Positions 29,558 to 47,420 of a stretch of DNA of 64,000 nt are shown piece by piece. Origin of the DNA: Atherinomorus stipes (lineage: Eukaryota > Chordata > Actinopteri > Atheriniformes > Atherinidae); NCBI GenBank assembly GCA_023101725.1, contig JALJCO010012682.1:2170001-2234000 (forward strand), written 5' to 3'. Within the stretch, counting starts at the first letter, position 1. Every line of letters starts with the position of its first letter. The notes beneath the pieces are model-generated. The model made no database searches and was not told where the DNA came from. It saw only the letters and a list, made by a program, of their open reading frames with translations. The position numbers were made by a program, and so were the translations under genes.

Positions 29558-30925
29558 CTATCGACTGCACCAAATGCACAATGTGTGATTATTTTATCCT
29601 TTTCCTTACCCTTATATATGCAGTCCTTGACAAAATTGGTATTTTATTAAAAGCAAAGTGTTGCAGAATTTACATCAGAACACACCAGCCTTGTTGCGTT
29701 TACCTCCATTATTCTGTTTTGTGTTTTTTTTTCCAGTTTTGTTTTTTTTTAAACTGACAAAACTCCAACAAGAAGCAGACATACTTTAATAAAACAGAAT
29801 TAGGCAATGACAGCATGCAAATCCTTAATTCAACCAGTTAACAGACAGAAATAGTTTGCCAACAAACTGTTCAACTAAATCTAGAAAGAAGAGGAGCCAA
29901 CTTCAAATGTGTTTGATAAAGTCCTAACTGAGATATTTACAGTATGAAAAATATACAAAATGAGCTTTTAACACAATGAAATCTACCAAGTCTTGCTTTT
30001 TATGAGGAAGTTATGGAGTTTATGTTGAACACTTTCAGGTTTCCCAGGTCAATACTACAGTATGTGTCCACATTATGGTTAGTATTAGTTAAATGTTGCT
30101 GAGAACATTCACTCGCATTTCTACCTTGTGCCCTAACTAATATATTACCCTGTTTAGTTCTCAATATCAATTGTTAATTGCAACAGTGGCTTTCACAAAG
30201 ACCCAGAATGTCAGATGTAAGTTAACACAGATTTTGTCATTTGACTTTCACTTGCACATTTCACAAACATGTCAGGATGCGAAGTATATTTTACTCATCA
30301 AGCGATGACATCAACCAGTTAATGAGTCAGTTAATGAATATTCAGAGCAGATATCCATCGCAGTGGCTTGAAGTTTTCTGAGTTTACAATAGAGAGGGGA
30401 AGTTAAGAAAGCATTTAAATCGAGAGGTTTCAAAACAATCCATGGAACAGGGTGGTGAGTGAGATGAATGTCAAACAGATTGGTATAATATTCACAAAAA
30501 TGGCCTTCATGTCGCGAATATGTGTGCTTTATCACCAGAGGTCATTCAGAATGACCTCAAACAATCTTTCTTCTCCCCTTTGAATCAAAGACAACAAATA
30601 CAACTACATTACATATTCAAAAATAAAGTTTTTTTCTCAACATATTTAGGCAACAACGACAACCTTGCATTCCCAACTCCTCCTTGCTCTGCTGTGCTTA
30701 ATGGCGCAAAATCTGCTGGTTCACTTTCCAAGGCAGCTGTCCACATCACTTTAATACCATGCAGAGTTTGACATCAGATGAGATCACTACTTCAAAAAAA
30801 ACCCCAACCTCTGGTAATCTTATAATCCCTCTAGATTATGGCAGGTTGATGCTCAGTGGTCCCTCTCCTCCGCATCTGGTGCTTCTTGAGACCAGTTAGC
30901 TGATCAGATCAGATAGGCATGACAT

Positions 30926-35968
<5,043 letters not shown>

Positions 35969-38165
35969 TCAAATAGTACTCTGACCTTGGATTATTTCAC
36001 AACTTCAAATAAGAAGTCGTACATTTGAAGTGGGTGAGGAATAAATAGGACTTCTCTGAAGACTCGGCTTATTGGCCTACTTTCTACATGCCATCGAAAT
36101 GTTCCTCTTTTAAAAACCATGTTTCATATATAATTAACACACCTGCTGGCAGCAGCTAATGCCTTCACGTTGTGACCAAATGCGCTACACATCCTACATG
36201 ACCTCTGTTAGCCAAACAGCTTGTGAAGGATACAGGGAGCTGTTTCACATTGAGAGAAAGAGAAGAGGGGAAGGAGCACAGTGTGATGCTTAACCCTGGA
36301 GAGATTGTTTAAGATTGTGGACCTCAGCAACAGCCAACAGTTAAATTTGTTCTTTTTTCTCACATGAAAATAGGCCTTGATTGTGGAAGATAGTAAATTC
36401 ATGAGAAAAAAAATTAAACAAAAGCACTAATTTGATGGTATGTTTTTACACAGACAGGCTGTATTTAATCAAAGCAGACATGTCAGATGGGATCAAGTCA
36501 TCCCTGCACATTAATGTGTCTGTCCTCTGTGAGAAAGTCAGACGTGTCTGCGTTCAAGGTAAGACCAAAACACAACTTCACGTCTCTTTTCTCTTTTAGC
36601 ATCAACTAGATGTGACTTGTCCATTTAAGCAGATGATGTGGGGCTTAATTTTTAAAAAGAACAAAGAGTCACTTTCACTAAATCCAACACACATGTTGAT
36701 TTAGTTTAGCTTATTTATTTCGCACAACCATGTTGTAAAATAATAAACAATTAATTATAATTAAAATGTGCAAGGGAAAAGGTTAGAAACCCAAGATGGG
36801 CTTATATGAAAAATCTCACCCACAAAAAGTACAATCAAATACAAACTTGTTACAAAAAGATGAAAAAAATTATCCTTCTACCCAGACAAATTAAGACTAA
36901 GCTGTACAAACAGAAGCACCAACATGCCAAAAGTCAAATTATTTGAAGAGTCCAATTTCTTATAAATAATACATTTCTACAGCAACTCTCAGTTGTAGGG
37001 ATCTGTTTTTGTCATATATCAGCTCATTGTTTGCCACATACTCAGAGCTTCTCAAAGTCTAGAAAAGCACAAACAGCAGAATCAGAAACATTCAATTCTC
37101 TTCTTTTTTTTTTTTTTTTTTTTTTTTTTCTTTTTTCTTCGATGAGCAAGCAGAATGGAAATCTGATTGCTTTATTCTGTTGAACAGTTTTGCTTTATCA
37201 AGGATTGTTCCAAGATCCTTGAGTACTTTTGGTTTGGTTGAATTATCTTTTCTGCTTTGAAACCTTCCTAACTGAATGAAATATCTGAACAGCAGCTTTG
37301 ATGAGATCTGTTAAAATTCTACAAATACAAAAGAACGAAGGTCCAAAATGTCCTTTATTACTTACGTAACAATGGATACACTGAACAATCTTTCATAAAA
37401 GAAAGGCATCCCACAATTCTTTGCAGCTGCAATGTTTGAAGCAATGCTTATTTATGTTTTTCCAGTTGTGCTAATTATTATTACAAGCCTAAGAGTGAGT
37501 AGCTGAAGACATCAGGCCTCACTTTTCTGAATTTATGGTGATTTTTATAATGCAGCATGCAAATATGATATTTGGTTTCTGAGTAGCAGCATTATAACAT
37601 TTAATTTATCAAACATCTTTAGCTTCACAGCTGTAGACCTGCATCTCTGCTTAGTTTAAAACTGATTGGATTCTTATTGTACTGTAGTCCTACCACTTTC
37701 ATTTAACCCTGAGATGTTCTCCAAGAAGGTTAAAGAAAAAGAGCTCAGGAAAATATTATATGAGGTCATTCTTTTTTATCATTTGACTAGACTGAGTTGT
37801 TCCTTCATGTCCTTCGTTTTGTCAATGTCAAAAATTCAGCCACAACCCTTTGCAAAACAGGCAGCAAAAAAGATTGGGTTATTTAAAAAAAAAAAAAAAA
37901 GCATTGAAATGTACCTGTGTTTGTTTGTATTACATTTGTAGGTCCATTAGATTATTCACATTTTAATGTGTTCAAAGGACAGGAAAGTTTAAAGTTAACA
38001 TCTAAGGTTATTAGGTAGTAGCTTACAGCAATATAACAGCTGTGTTCGTTCTCGAACAGCTGTGGGGGCGTTGGGTCTAATTGACAAAAGTCCGTTACCA
38101 CGATGCTTGCACATCCATTAAAACTAGTCCACTGTGTGACTTTCAAATACAAGGTATGACTCTTA

Positions 38166-39783
38166 CAGTTTTTCTCAGTTGCTTTGGTGCAATTCTCACA
38201 ACAGACTTCATATTTCCATAAGTTCAAACTCTACAACAATTAGTCATGTGTGCACATCAACGTATCATTTCTGATTGCACTGATCACATTGCAAATGCTT
38301 TGTAGCATTTGCTTACATACAGTTCTGTTATTCCATGACTTTATCATTTGCTTTGGTCCCACTGTCAAAATTAGATATACTAACAACGGCAGAATAGTCA
38401 GTCCCCTCAAAACTATTAGTCTTCATTTCATTGCTTGAGTCATGACAAGCAAAAGAGAAAATCTAGTTATCAAAATCTGTCCAGCAGATGTTATACATGC
38501 AGTATATTTGTAATTCTTTTCCTGGAATGTGTCCTAAATTGAACATTTGGTCACAGCTGACCCTTTTTATTGATTAGAAGATGGGTGAAGCGTTAGTTGT
38601 AACCAATGATGAGATATTTTTCCAGTCACTCTGAATCCCATCAACCCTCAACTGGCAAGCATGTATAAACCAAGCAAGACATAGTGTGCACCTTTTCTAC
38701 AATACTGGGGTACAGAAATGGAAGGCCAGCATCAAGGAAGATGGGATGAGAATATGTGGGGAGGAAGGAGAGGAGGAAGATGAGGCCATGTACATTCAGG
38801 CAGATTCCAGATAAATTAGGGCTACAGTTGTGGACCATTTTGCCAATCACGGCCTGAGGCTGGTCGCAGGGTGCAGCCAAATGTTCAGAGATCCTCTGTG
38901 AATTCACAAATCCAAACATTTCATTGGGAAAACAAGTTTGTAGAGTATTGTGCAGTTATCCAAAACCTTGTAATGTAAAGAAATATATGTAGTAGTATTT
39001 AATGTGTACTGTGCATTTCTGTCATTTTACTCTGCAGGTTTGCAAGACAACTCAGAGAAGGTGGATATAGTTCAGTCACATCCAGTTCAGTAAAATGTGG
39101 CAGGACAAATGGAAGCCTGGGCAGGGTTTGATCTTCAGACTTCCAGGTGAGGGTCAAACACACTAACAGCCAAAAGGGGAATACCTGTGGTCAAGCAGCC
39201 AGGGCAGATGATCAGTTTGAAGGAATAGTGACAGGGTGTCAACTATCACATACTGTACTGTTAGTTCTGTATTTTGTTTATAGTGGCCCACAAGTCTACC
39301 TAAGGGTTTATACTTGCAGTTTGTTCTAAAGAAGTGACTGAAGTGTCTGTTTTTTTAATAATGCTGTGAATGAATTACTACGTTAGATGACAAAAAGCAT
39401 ACTGTATGAAGTAAAATGTAAATCAGATTCTGTGTCATGTATTCAGTTACCTTCTAAAAACAGGAACATGTAACTTTGCTGTAGTTTTCAAATGGCTGTA
39501 CTCACAGATCAGACTGTCCCCATGAAAACGTGACTAAGCCATTTGAGTACCTTGTTCGTACTCAGTGGTGACAGTACTTTTCATTTTGATGGTTTTGACA
39601 GTTTCATTAATATAAAAACTTGCTTTTAAGGGATGAACTATCTATTTTTAGCAAGTGATGCACTTTTGCAGGTTATCCACTAGGTTCTGCAGTTTGTACT
39701 AACTGTTTTTAAAAAACGCATTAACTGTGGTGCAAATATGAAGTCTGTTGTGAGAATTGCACCAAAGCATCTGAGAAAAGCTG
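38166..39783. mobile_element. Degenerate IS630/Tc1-mariner-like DNA transposon
   Basis: The ends are inverted repeats of about 48 bp: CAGTTTTTCTCAGTTGCTTT at 38166 matches the complement of the right end, which reads ...GAGAAAAGCTG at 39783. TA precedes the left end (38164-38165); the right flank is CA, a decayed TA. On plus near 38830-38930 are broken pieces of a helix-turn-helix transposase start: DHFANHGL in one frame, VQPNVQRSSV and QIQTFHWENK in another. These resemble the N-terminal region of the IS630-like proteins common in fish. At 1.6 kb with frame changes, it is dead. Confidence 0.7.
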
Positions 39784-42700
39784 CATCCGTCCTGCTGAGG
39801 AAGCATGCTTGAGACTGAGAAGCATTTACTACAGTATGTCCCCATTAAAAAATCACCATCAACAAGTTTTTGGACAGATCATGTAAAAACGTTCCCATCC
39901 TGTTAGCATAAGTTATGCTCATGTTTTCCTCATTTAAGAAAACAAGAGAATACAGCAATAAAGAAAAGATTTTAACATCTTCTTAATATCAATGTTCACG
40001 TGATGTGCTTTGCTTATATGCAAATATGCTCCAAATAGAAAGGAACAGAGAAGATGGTATCCAAAAACTGTACATGCAGTCCCGGGTAGGATCAATCAGC
40101 TCACGTGGGTTTTCTTTGCAGGGTCAATCATGATTTTATATCTTAATTTTTCAGAGCAGGGGGACTATGTAGAGGTTTTACTGAAACAATGTATAAACAC
40201 ACTGACACACTTTTTCAAATGAAAATGGTTCCCTCTGACTCTTACAACAGCTTCATAATGGGAGCCTGGCATGTGTGTGGTGTGTGTGTGGAATGTAATG
40301 ATTTTCATTTAAGTCTCCCATGTTCACAGATTACAGTATCCGCATGTAGCTGCAGAGCAGCTTATGATTTCTGATGTAGTAACAGAGTAGTGACTACTTT
40401 TACATTGTGAGGTTCGCGTTGTGGAAGTGTTTTTCAGCTAAATGTGCCATAAAAACATTTGATGGTCATTATTTTAACCTTATGTCAGCAAAGATCACTA
40501 AAGTTACACTATGTTAGCAACAAGTCATTGACATAAAATACAGCTGTCCTGCTATGATGATGTTTGGTGATGATAATGAATCATTTTCAGGTTTTTACCA
40601 ACTGATTGTGACTATTCTGAAGTTACAGTTGAACAACTTTCCTGTCTTCATTTCTCCAATCATACACATACTCTGTATTTATGGCCATTACCAGAGGCAG
40701 GCTGCATTAAAAATGATTGTGCAGGCAGTTGCTGGGCAGCAGAAGCAGAAAGGTTGTTGGTGTGAATACAAACATGCAGCGGGGACACAACAGTTCAGCG
40801 CAGCGTGTGCTGTGCTGAACTGCTGCTTATTAATCTGCAAACTATTTCCTTGATGACTGATTCTCAATCTTTGGGTTAAATGATCTGTTATCCCAAATAT
40901 TTGTCAAAACAAATGCAATTAAACCAAAGTGATGGTATAAAAAGTATAGAATAGTACAGGCATTAGAATTTAGTCTTGTATTTAACTGAGTGTGTTAAGT
41001 TATACTCTGTTATTGCAGTCTGTCAATTTCTTAATTTATTATCATTATTATTATTACTATTATTCTCAGGGAGTATCAGCCAAACACTTCTTGTTCATTC
41101 TGATGTTTGATTTTATGCTTCATACTCTGCTCCACCAGTCGCCACTGCATTCAGCATCATTCCACAAGCAGAAAACCCATATTCCTCCAGGGCAAATTAC
41201 TAAATCAAACACAAACCTAGAAATTCTTCACAGAAATCATTTCAACATGTTGCATATTCACAAGTAGCCCTCTGCTGACATTCTAGGCCACAGGCAACGC
41301 TGATATCTAAGTGCAGTGCACATGAATGATTCAGTGTATATGTTTCCTTGTCTTCTAAACATCTTTCCATGGGCTACGGAGGACCGGCAGTTTGCAGGAT
41401 TGCAGGTGGGTGAGATGAATGATCGAGACCCTAATGTGCAAATGACCTGAGGAGACCATTACCTCCTGGGAGTAAGATGAATGCAGGTAGGAAGGGACAT
41501 CAGCATTGCTCAGTGTCTGTGACAGCAGTGCGTCTCTCAAGTGAGGCAGGGTAATGTGAATGTATCGCTACACGGGAGGTTGACTATTTCATAAATGAAG
41601 TTGTCTAATGCCCACAGCCGTCTGCTTGAGTCATTAGCTTCAGGTTTCCATCACGTTGGGCCCAACAGCCTGGGCTTTAACAGAGCTTGGGCAGAAAGAT
41701 GTAAAACTGGACATTTTAATATCACGCTTGATGAGTCTTCATGTACAACAGTTTGCTTTCGAGTTGACTAATTTTACACAGATGTCATTAGTTTTACAGT
41801 TCATTACAGGTCAAGTCATTTTCCTATGTAATCACAGCCGATGCCCGACAGCAGGTGTCAAATTACAGATTCTGGATGTACTGTTAAAAGCCCATTAAAG
41901 GATTGCATATAAAATGCAGAACAGCATTGCCTCACATGAGTGTTGCTGCTCAAAAAATGTTTTATTCCAGTGGGAGGAGCAGGAAGATGATGCCACATCA
42001 ACTGTGGAATACAATGTGTTCCGGTCCTCTCAGCGAGCGTCGTCTTTTGAAAGCAAAGCAGAGTAGTGAGCAGGTGAGAAAAGAAAGGAGCAAGCGCACT
42101 CTGGAGAGGAGCACTAACAGTGATGGATTGTTCGTAAGGGGGGGGAGCTGAGATACACAAAGCTGTGCCTCCTGGATGATGGCAGCGGTAGGAATTAACA
42201 GCAGCGACAGATTAAAGTAATGTTCCTGCTTTGTTCTTGTTGTCTCTGACTGCCAGGTAGCCACGCTTGCTACCACAAGCTGAGATGGGTGAGACACAAA
42301 GATGGATGACCAGATTTTTATCCTCACTGCAGAGGAGGAAGAGGAATGTCGAAATGACTAAGTATCAATTCCCCAGTTCCACCCACCTGAAACCATACTG
42401 TGCTCACATTCACACCGGTCTGAGAAACAGCGCATTCTGTACGACTGTCCAACAGCCAGATGACAGCACTGCAGATGAAGCCCGACACTGTGAGGGAGTC
42501 AAACTGGGGCTTTGCCTCTGAAGGTGTGAGGGAAATGTCAAAGTAAAAGGAATATTTGAATTCCAGAAGCGGGAGATGAATGTCCCCACCCAGCCGGGAT
42601 AATAGACCAATCAAACATTCATGAGTCCCTGTATCAACCTGTGTGGCGAGGTTTGTGCGCCTGACCTCCATCAGGGGTGCTCTGAGACAGATTTCTGTAC

Positions 42701-43689
42701 ATGACCTCACCGCCTCACAGCGAGTGCCGCTAACACCTCAAAAACATGGGCACGCCTGAACACACAAGAACACACACTCAGGCAGTCACGAGAACATGCA
42801 CCTGTTTCTGTGAGAAGGCCTGTAATTTGACATCTAGTTAAACCAATCCCCCCTTCCTAAAAAAGCAATCTTGTTCTTTGATTGTCTTCCAGAACCCTGT
42901 GTCTGAAATCTGACTGCCATCTGGTTAGTGGGAAGTGAAGAAAAAAAAAAATAATGAAAGAAGAAATAGATGATTTTACAAACATGTCATTTTTTTTTAT
43001 TCTCTGCAAGACGGAGCAGGGTCCTTGTTTTATTTAGAAAATCAAACTAAATTAAATGAAATCTTTCCCGGTAAAATTAGCTGACAATTATCTGGTGATT
43101 TTTATGCTGGCTGTGTCCTCTACATATAAATAAAGTGTCAGCTGGTGCGTCACACAGACTTGTGCTTCTGATAAAAGAGGTCTGGAGTAAGTCCTGCTAC
43201 ACCACCACCTCACATTCCAGTTGTGATCATTGCGGCAGCTTAGAAATGCTGACAAAAGGATTGTGGCTGATCTTTCAGCTGAGAGGGTTTTGTCAGAGCA
43301 TTAAAATCCAATCATCCGCTGGCACTGCTGTCATACTTTCAGCTCCCACCTCCTGGGATTTTTTTTACTGTGTAACCAGCTCACCTCCAGTAGAGGTGAT
43401 CATAATGTGCATTAATAAAAGTAAAAGGGTGGCTAACATTTAGAGGTATAGTGGCTGAGGTGAGAGATATTATAGAAAACACAACCCTGAACATGTATTG
43501 CCTCAAAAGGTGGAGAGAACTTCTTTGTTAGAGATTGGACTGCAATATAAAATAAAGGTGAAACCTGGTGTAAATTTTAAGTAAAAGTGGTGTGTATGAA
43601 ATGACAGTTGTGGCAGGTAAGATTATCTGTTCATGGAAAAGAAGATAAGTGTTTATTTGAACAATAAATAGAAATTTTTACTGAGGCTG

Positions 43690-45400
43690 CCTTCACATGG
43701 TGACGTTAGGAAGAGAAGACACAAAATTGACGTCTTCATCTTTTTATCCGCGCTTACACGAGCGTCGTCATGAAGAAATCTGCGTGCATACGAGGACGCA
43801 AGAGTGTGTGGAATAGGGGATTATCACGCTTCGTGTTCCGGTTTCCTGAACTTGTTGAATTTAAGCGTTTCCTCTTCCGGGCCATTACAACAGTAGCTGA
43901 ATCCAATGTTCCTGCTCTGTTCCGCTTAGTAAATTGAATAAACAACGCCAATCCTACTTAAGTTTTCATGGATTCCCAACTGAAGTGATACCAATGGAAA
44001 AAGTGGATCAAAGTGATCAATTCGCTGCAGTGAAGGGCCGAACTTTATAATAAAACAACATAGCACGTTTGCTTGTAGCCGGCACTTCAATGATGCAGAT
44101 TACACAGCTGGCATTAGCAGGCTGGTGTTAGAAGGCTAGCGTTAGCAGGCTAGCGTTTGCTGACATGCCTAACGTTGTGCGGCTGAAAACACACAAGCAT
44201 CTGAAAATCGGGTCTGTACCCTCCCGTTTCCAGTGGAACAACTGGGGACTGCCAAGAAAGGAGACCGCTTATAAAGAGCATCAGCTGGCTTAGGCCATGA
44301 TGTTCAGCCAGCATAAACGCATCGCAACTGGAGGAAGAAATCAAGGAGTTGACAAGAGACCTGTCACAGCTGAAAGTGTATCAAGTGCATTTTACAAATG
44401 CATATCAAGTGATTTGCTGGGATGAAGAGCCGAACTTTATGATAAAACAAGGCAGCACGTTTATTTGTAGCCGGCACGTCAATGATGCAGACTATGCTAT
44501 GGCACTGGCAGGCTAGCATTAGCCAGCTAGCATCTGCTGATGTGCTTAACTTTGTGTATCTGAAAACACACAAGCATCTGAAAATCGGGTCTGCACCCTC
44601 CCGTTTCCAGTGGAACAACTGAGGACTGCCAAGAAAGGAGACCGCTTATAAAAGTCTCCGAACTTTATAATAAAACAAGGAAGCACGTTTGTTTGTAGCT
44701 GGTGAGACGACACTACAGCTGGTGTTAGCAGGCTAGTGTTAGCTGATGTGCTTAACTGTACGTTTGAAAACACTCGAGTATCTGGAAATCAGATGTTAGG
44801 TCTATATTATCAATAAAGCATCAGAGAAAAAAAAAAAACTCGGCGAACATTGCTATGTGAAGATGCAATGTCCTTGTCTGATGCACAAAATCTGTGAAAA
44901 TGCTCTTTTATAAGCGGTCTCCTTTCTTTGCAGTCCCCAGTTGATCCACTGGAAACAGGAGGGTACAGACCGATAGAACTCCACCATGTCTGCGCGCATG
45001 CGTATAATCTACCTTGGATCTGCTGGGTTTACGTACGGTATGTCCGATTTGGGGGTCTGCACCAAAGACTGTAAATAAACACTACCTGCACACTACCAAG
45101 TGCGCGGACTACATAGGCTGCGGAGTGGCCAACGTCTGTGCAATTTGAAGCCGTTTAATTGTTTCTGTTTCTGTTTCTGTTTCTGCGTGAGCAGGTCCAC
45201 CATCATTTTTGCGTTTTGGGCCGTGCAGATGAGAAACAAAAGCATCGCGTCTTTAGGAATTACACTTTGGAATGAGCCTTCAGATTTTTGCGTCTTCAAC
45301 CCAGAATAACGCTGTTGCCATGTGAACGAAAGGCATTTCTGATTTAATAATTTGTCGTTTTTTACCCGCAATTGTCCTCCTGTGAACGGCCCTAAAACAG
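43690..45400. mobile_element. Shattered THAP-domain element with repeated THAP segments
   Basis: Frame-broken pieces of a C2CH THAP zinc-finger domain are readable on plus: FHGFPTE (near 43963), KKWIKVI (near 44003, another frame), CSRHFNDADYTAG (44076-44114) and LKIGSVPSRFQWN (near 44200-44240). The segment recurs at 44415-44650 (CSRHVNDADY, LKIGSAPSRF), a third partial copy lies at 44655-44790, and a short inverted piece is near 44910-44970. The outer flanks contain related inverted stretches (CTTCACATGG at 43691, CCATGTGAAC near 45317), suggesting a P-element-like or other THAP-bearing transposon. Exact ends are not defined. Confidence 0.6.
45159..45186. repeat. Short (TTTCTG)n tandem repeat
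   Basis: Four consecutive TTTCTG units plus a partial copy, inside the THAP element region. Confidence 0.8.
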
Positions 45401-45404
45401 TGTT

Positions 45405-45655
45405 TTAGCTTTTGTTTATTTTTCTCTAATTCCTTTTACTGCTTTTATTATTTTCCCATTTTCCAGTGCTTTCGCTTATTCCTTCTTTCACGTTTGCTTT
45501 ATTTCTCATTTCCTTCCTCTTTCCTAACCTCCAAATAGCTTTTGCATTTACTACTGCATGTGCGTATTTTAGAAACTAAAGTAAGTTAGGCAGAGCTGGG
45601 TCTTGAACCTGCAACTTCCAAGTTAGACTAACTTAGGGGCTCACTAAAAAACACA
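45405..45655 (-). repeat. SINE-like repeat with purine-rich tail, minus copy
   Basis: On the minus strand, GTTGCAGGTTCAAGACCC gives a pol III B-box, followed downstream by a long A/G-rich tail with AGCAAA and GAAAA motifs. A related copy lies in plus orientation at 46205-46435. The A-box is poorly preserved. Confidence 0.4.
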
Positions 45656-46204
45656 AGAGGGTCCCCCAGCTTTGACTGTTTTGAACCACTATGTTTGAAA
45701 TTAAGGTTCTGTTCACACAGAAATTAATTGAGGTGTATCAGATTAAGTTGTTATTTTTTTATCATTTTAGTTTGGTAACATCATGACATTATTAAAGGAC
45801 AGGAAAGGAATCAACCAGAACACTGCATAAGTTGTGGCGAGAGCCTAGCAAATACATGCATAAAACCAAAGATGGTATCAGCAAAGAGCGGCAAAGGGGG
45901 TCCACAGCTTTTTAGTGGTTGCATTAAGGAGGGCCTCAGGGAAAATGGTGTTGGGACCACCGTAATTTCTCATAATTTAACACTTATCTCAAGGTGAGTA
46001 TTATGTCTCTGTTTTTGTCAGCTCTTCCTTCATTTAGCAAGAATTTGGAAGAATAGAAAAATGGAAACATGTAAAGTCTGACTGTGGTATTGGTTTTATG
46101 TGCAGCTGCATCAGTGTGCTATGTTGCAGCCACATTAAAGATCTAAAGCCTGAATGCACACATAAAGAAGACGTGCGCATAGATTTAAAACTCATCCATG
46201 GAGT

Positions 46205-46435
46205 AGTCAACTGTAGGCATAGCTTAGTGGTTAGCTTCAATGATTTCACCCCACGCCAAGGGGAAATAGCAAAAGCAATAGAAAATGTGAAACCACAAAA
46301 GCAAATGAAACATAACAAAAGCAATTCAGAAAGAGGAAAAGCGAAAGGAGAGGCAGCAAAGGCATAGAAATTGATAAATGAACAAAGGAAAATAGAAAGA
46401 GTGAGGAAAAATAAGAAAATAGACAATGTAGTAAA
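46205..46435 (+). repeat. SINE-like repeat with purine-rich tail, plus copy
   Basis: GGCATAGCTTAGTGGTTAGC at 46217 is a good tRNA-type A-box. No B-box follows; an A/G-rich tail with AGCAAAAGC-type motifs starts at once, similar to the tail of the inverted copy at 45405-45655. It looks internally deleted. Confidence 0.4.
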
Positions 46436-47269
46436 TTATTCAAAATTAAATATTTTCAGATTTGTGTACTCTAAAGAAATTTTTCTTCATAACTCTACAT
46501 GTATTTTCTCATTAATTCTTTATATTAATTCTTTATTTTTCCCCAGTTATAATCATTTCACAAATATATTCTTTTCTTGGCACTCCTCTCATCCCAGAGG
46601 AGGGAGGATGAACTCATAAGTGATCTCCCACTGGAGCCTAAACTTCAGCATTTTAAGTTTTTCCCTTATAAACAGCTTAATAAGGGCAGTGGGTGGCTTC
46701 TATGGTGTATTGGGCGGCTTAAAATTCTGATGGCTGCTTCCCTGTCTCCCTACAGTATAATATAAAATGAAGAATCTGAAATAGCTTTTGGGAAAAAACA
46801 GCTAATACTGTATATCAATTGTATTTATGTGTCTGTTGTAGCTTTTACTGTATGTGCACATTAACTGTACACATGTTTGTGTTGAAAATTGACAGACCAA
46901 AGATGAATGCATATTTTTTACACTCTGGGCGTTCATGGATTTTCTGAAATTTTTAAATCTATGTGATGATGTAATTAGTTCTTATCTTAGTGCTTTTTTT
47001 GTTTTACTTCAGTATTTTGCCTCTAAGGCCATTGCAGAAAAGACTTTCCACTATTTTATAATGCATCACAGCCAAATTATCAAGCACAAGGTGTTCAAAA
47101 AAAAAAAAAAAAAAAAACTGCATATAGATAAATATATAAAGCACTGTGATTAAGATACCAAAGCTGCTGGAGTGTGAGGGACATCCTATTAAATCAAAGT
47201 AATGTCACTGAATATCTCTTTCATCAAACCTACATTCTGATCTAACTTTGATATTTTAGTGAGAAGCAG

Positions 47270-47420
47270 TGAGATGAAACTTGTTTAATTAATACATTAA
47301 CTCTTTTAATTAATCAGCTGATTAGAATGAAGATGAATTGAGCACACTATCCAATCTCATACACCATCTATGCATGTTGTTTCATGGCAGTAATTACTGA
47401 GGAAGCCTGAAATCTTGATC
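47270..47420. promoter_or_regulatory. Cluster of homeodomain-type TAAT/ATTA sites (speculative enhancer)
   Basis: TTTAATTAATACATTAACTC, then TTTTAATTAATCAGCTGATTAG and GTAATTACTGAGG pack at least six TAAT/ATTA cores and an E-box (CAGCTG) into 150 bp of otherwise repeat-free intron. This is the composition of many vertebrate conserved non-coding elements, but AT-rich DNA can produce it by chance. Confidence 0.25.
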
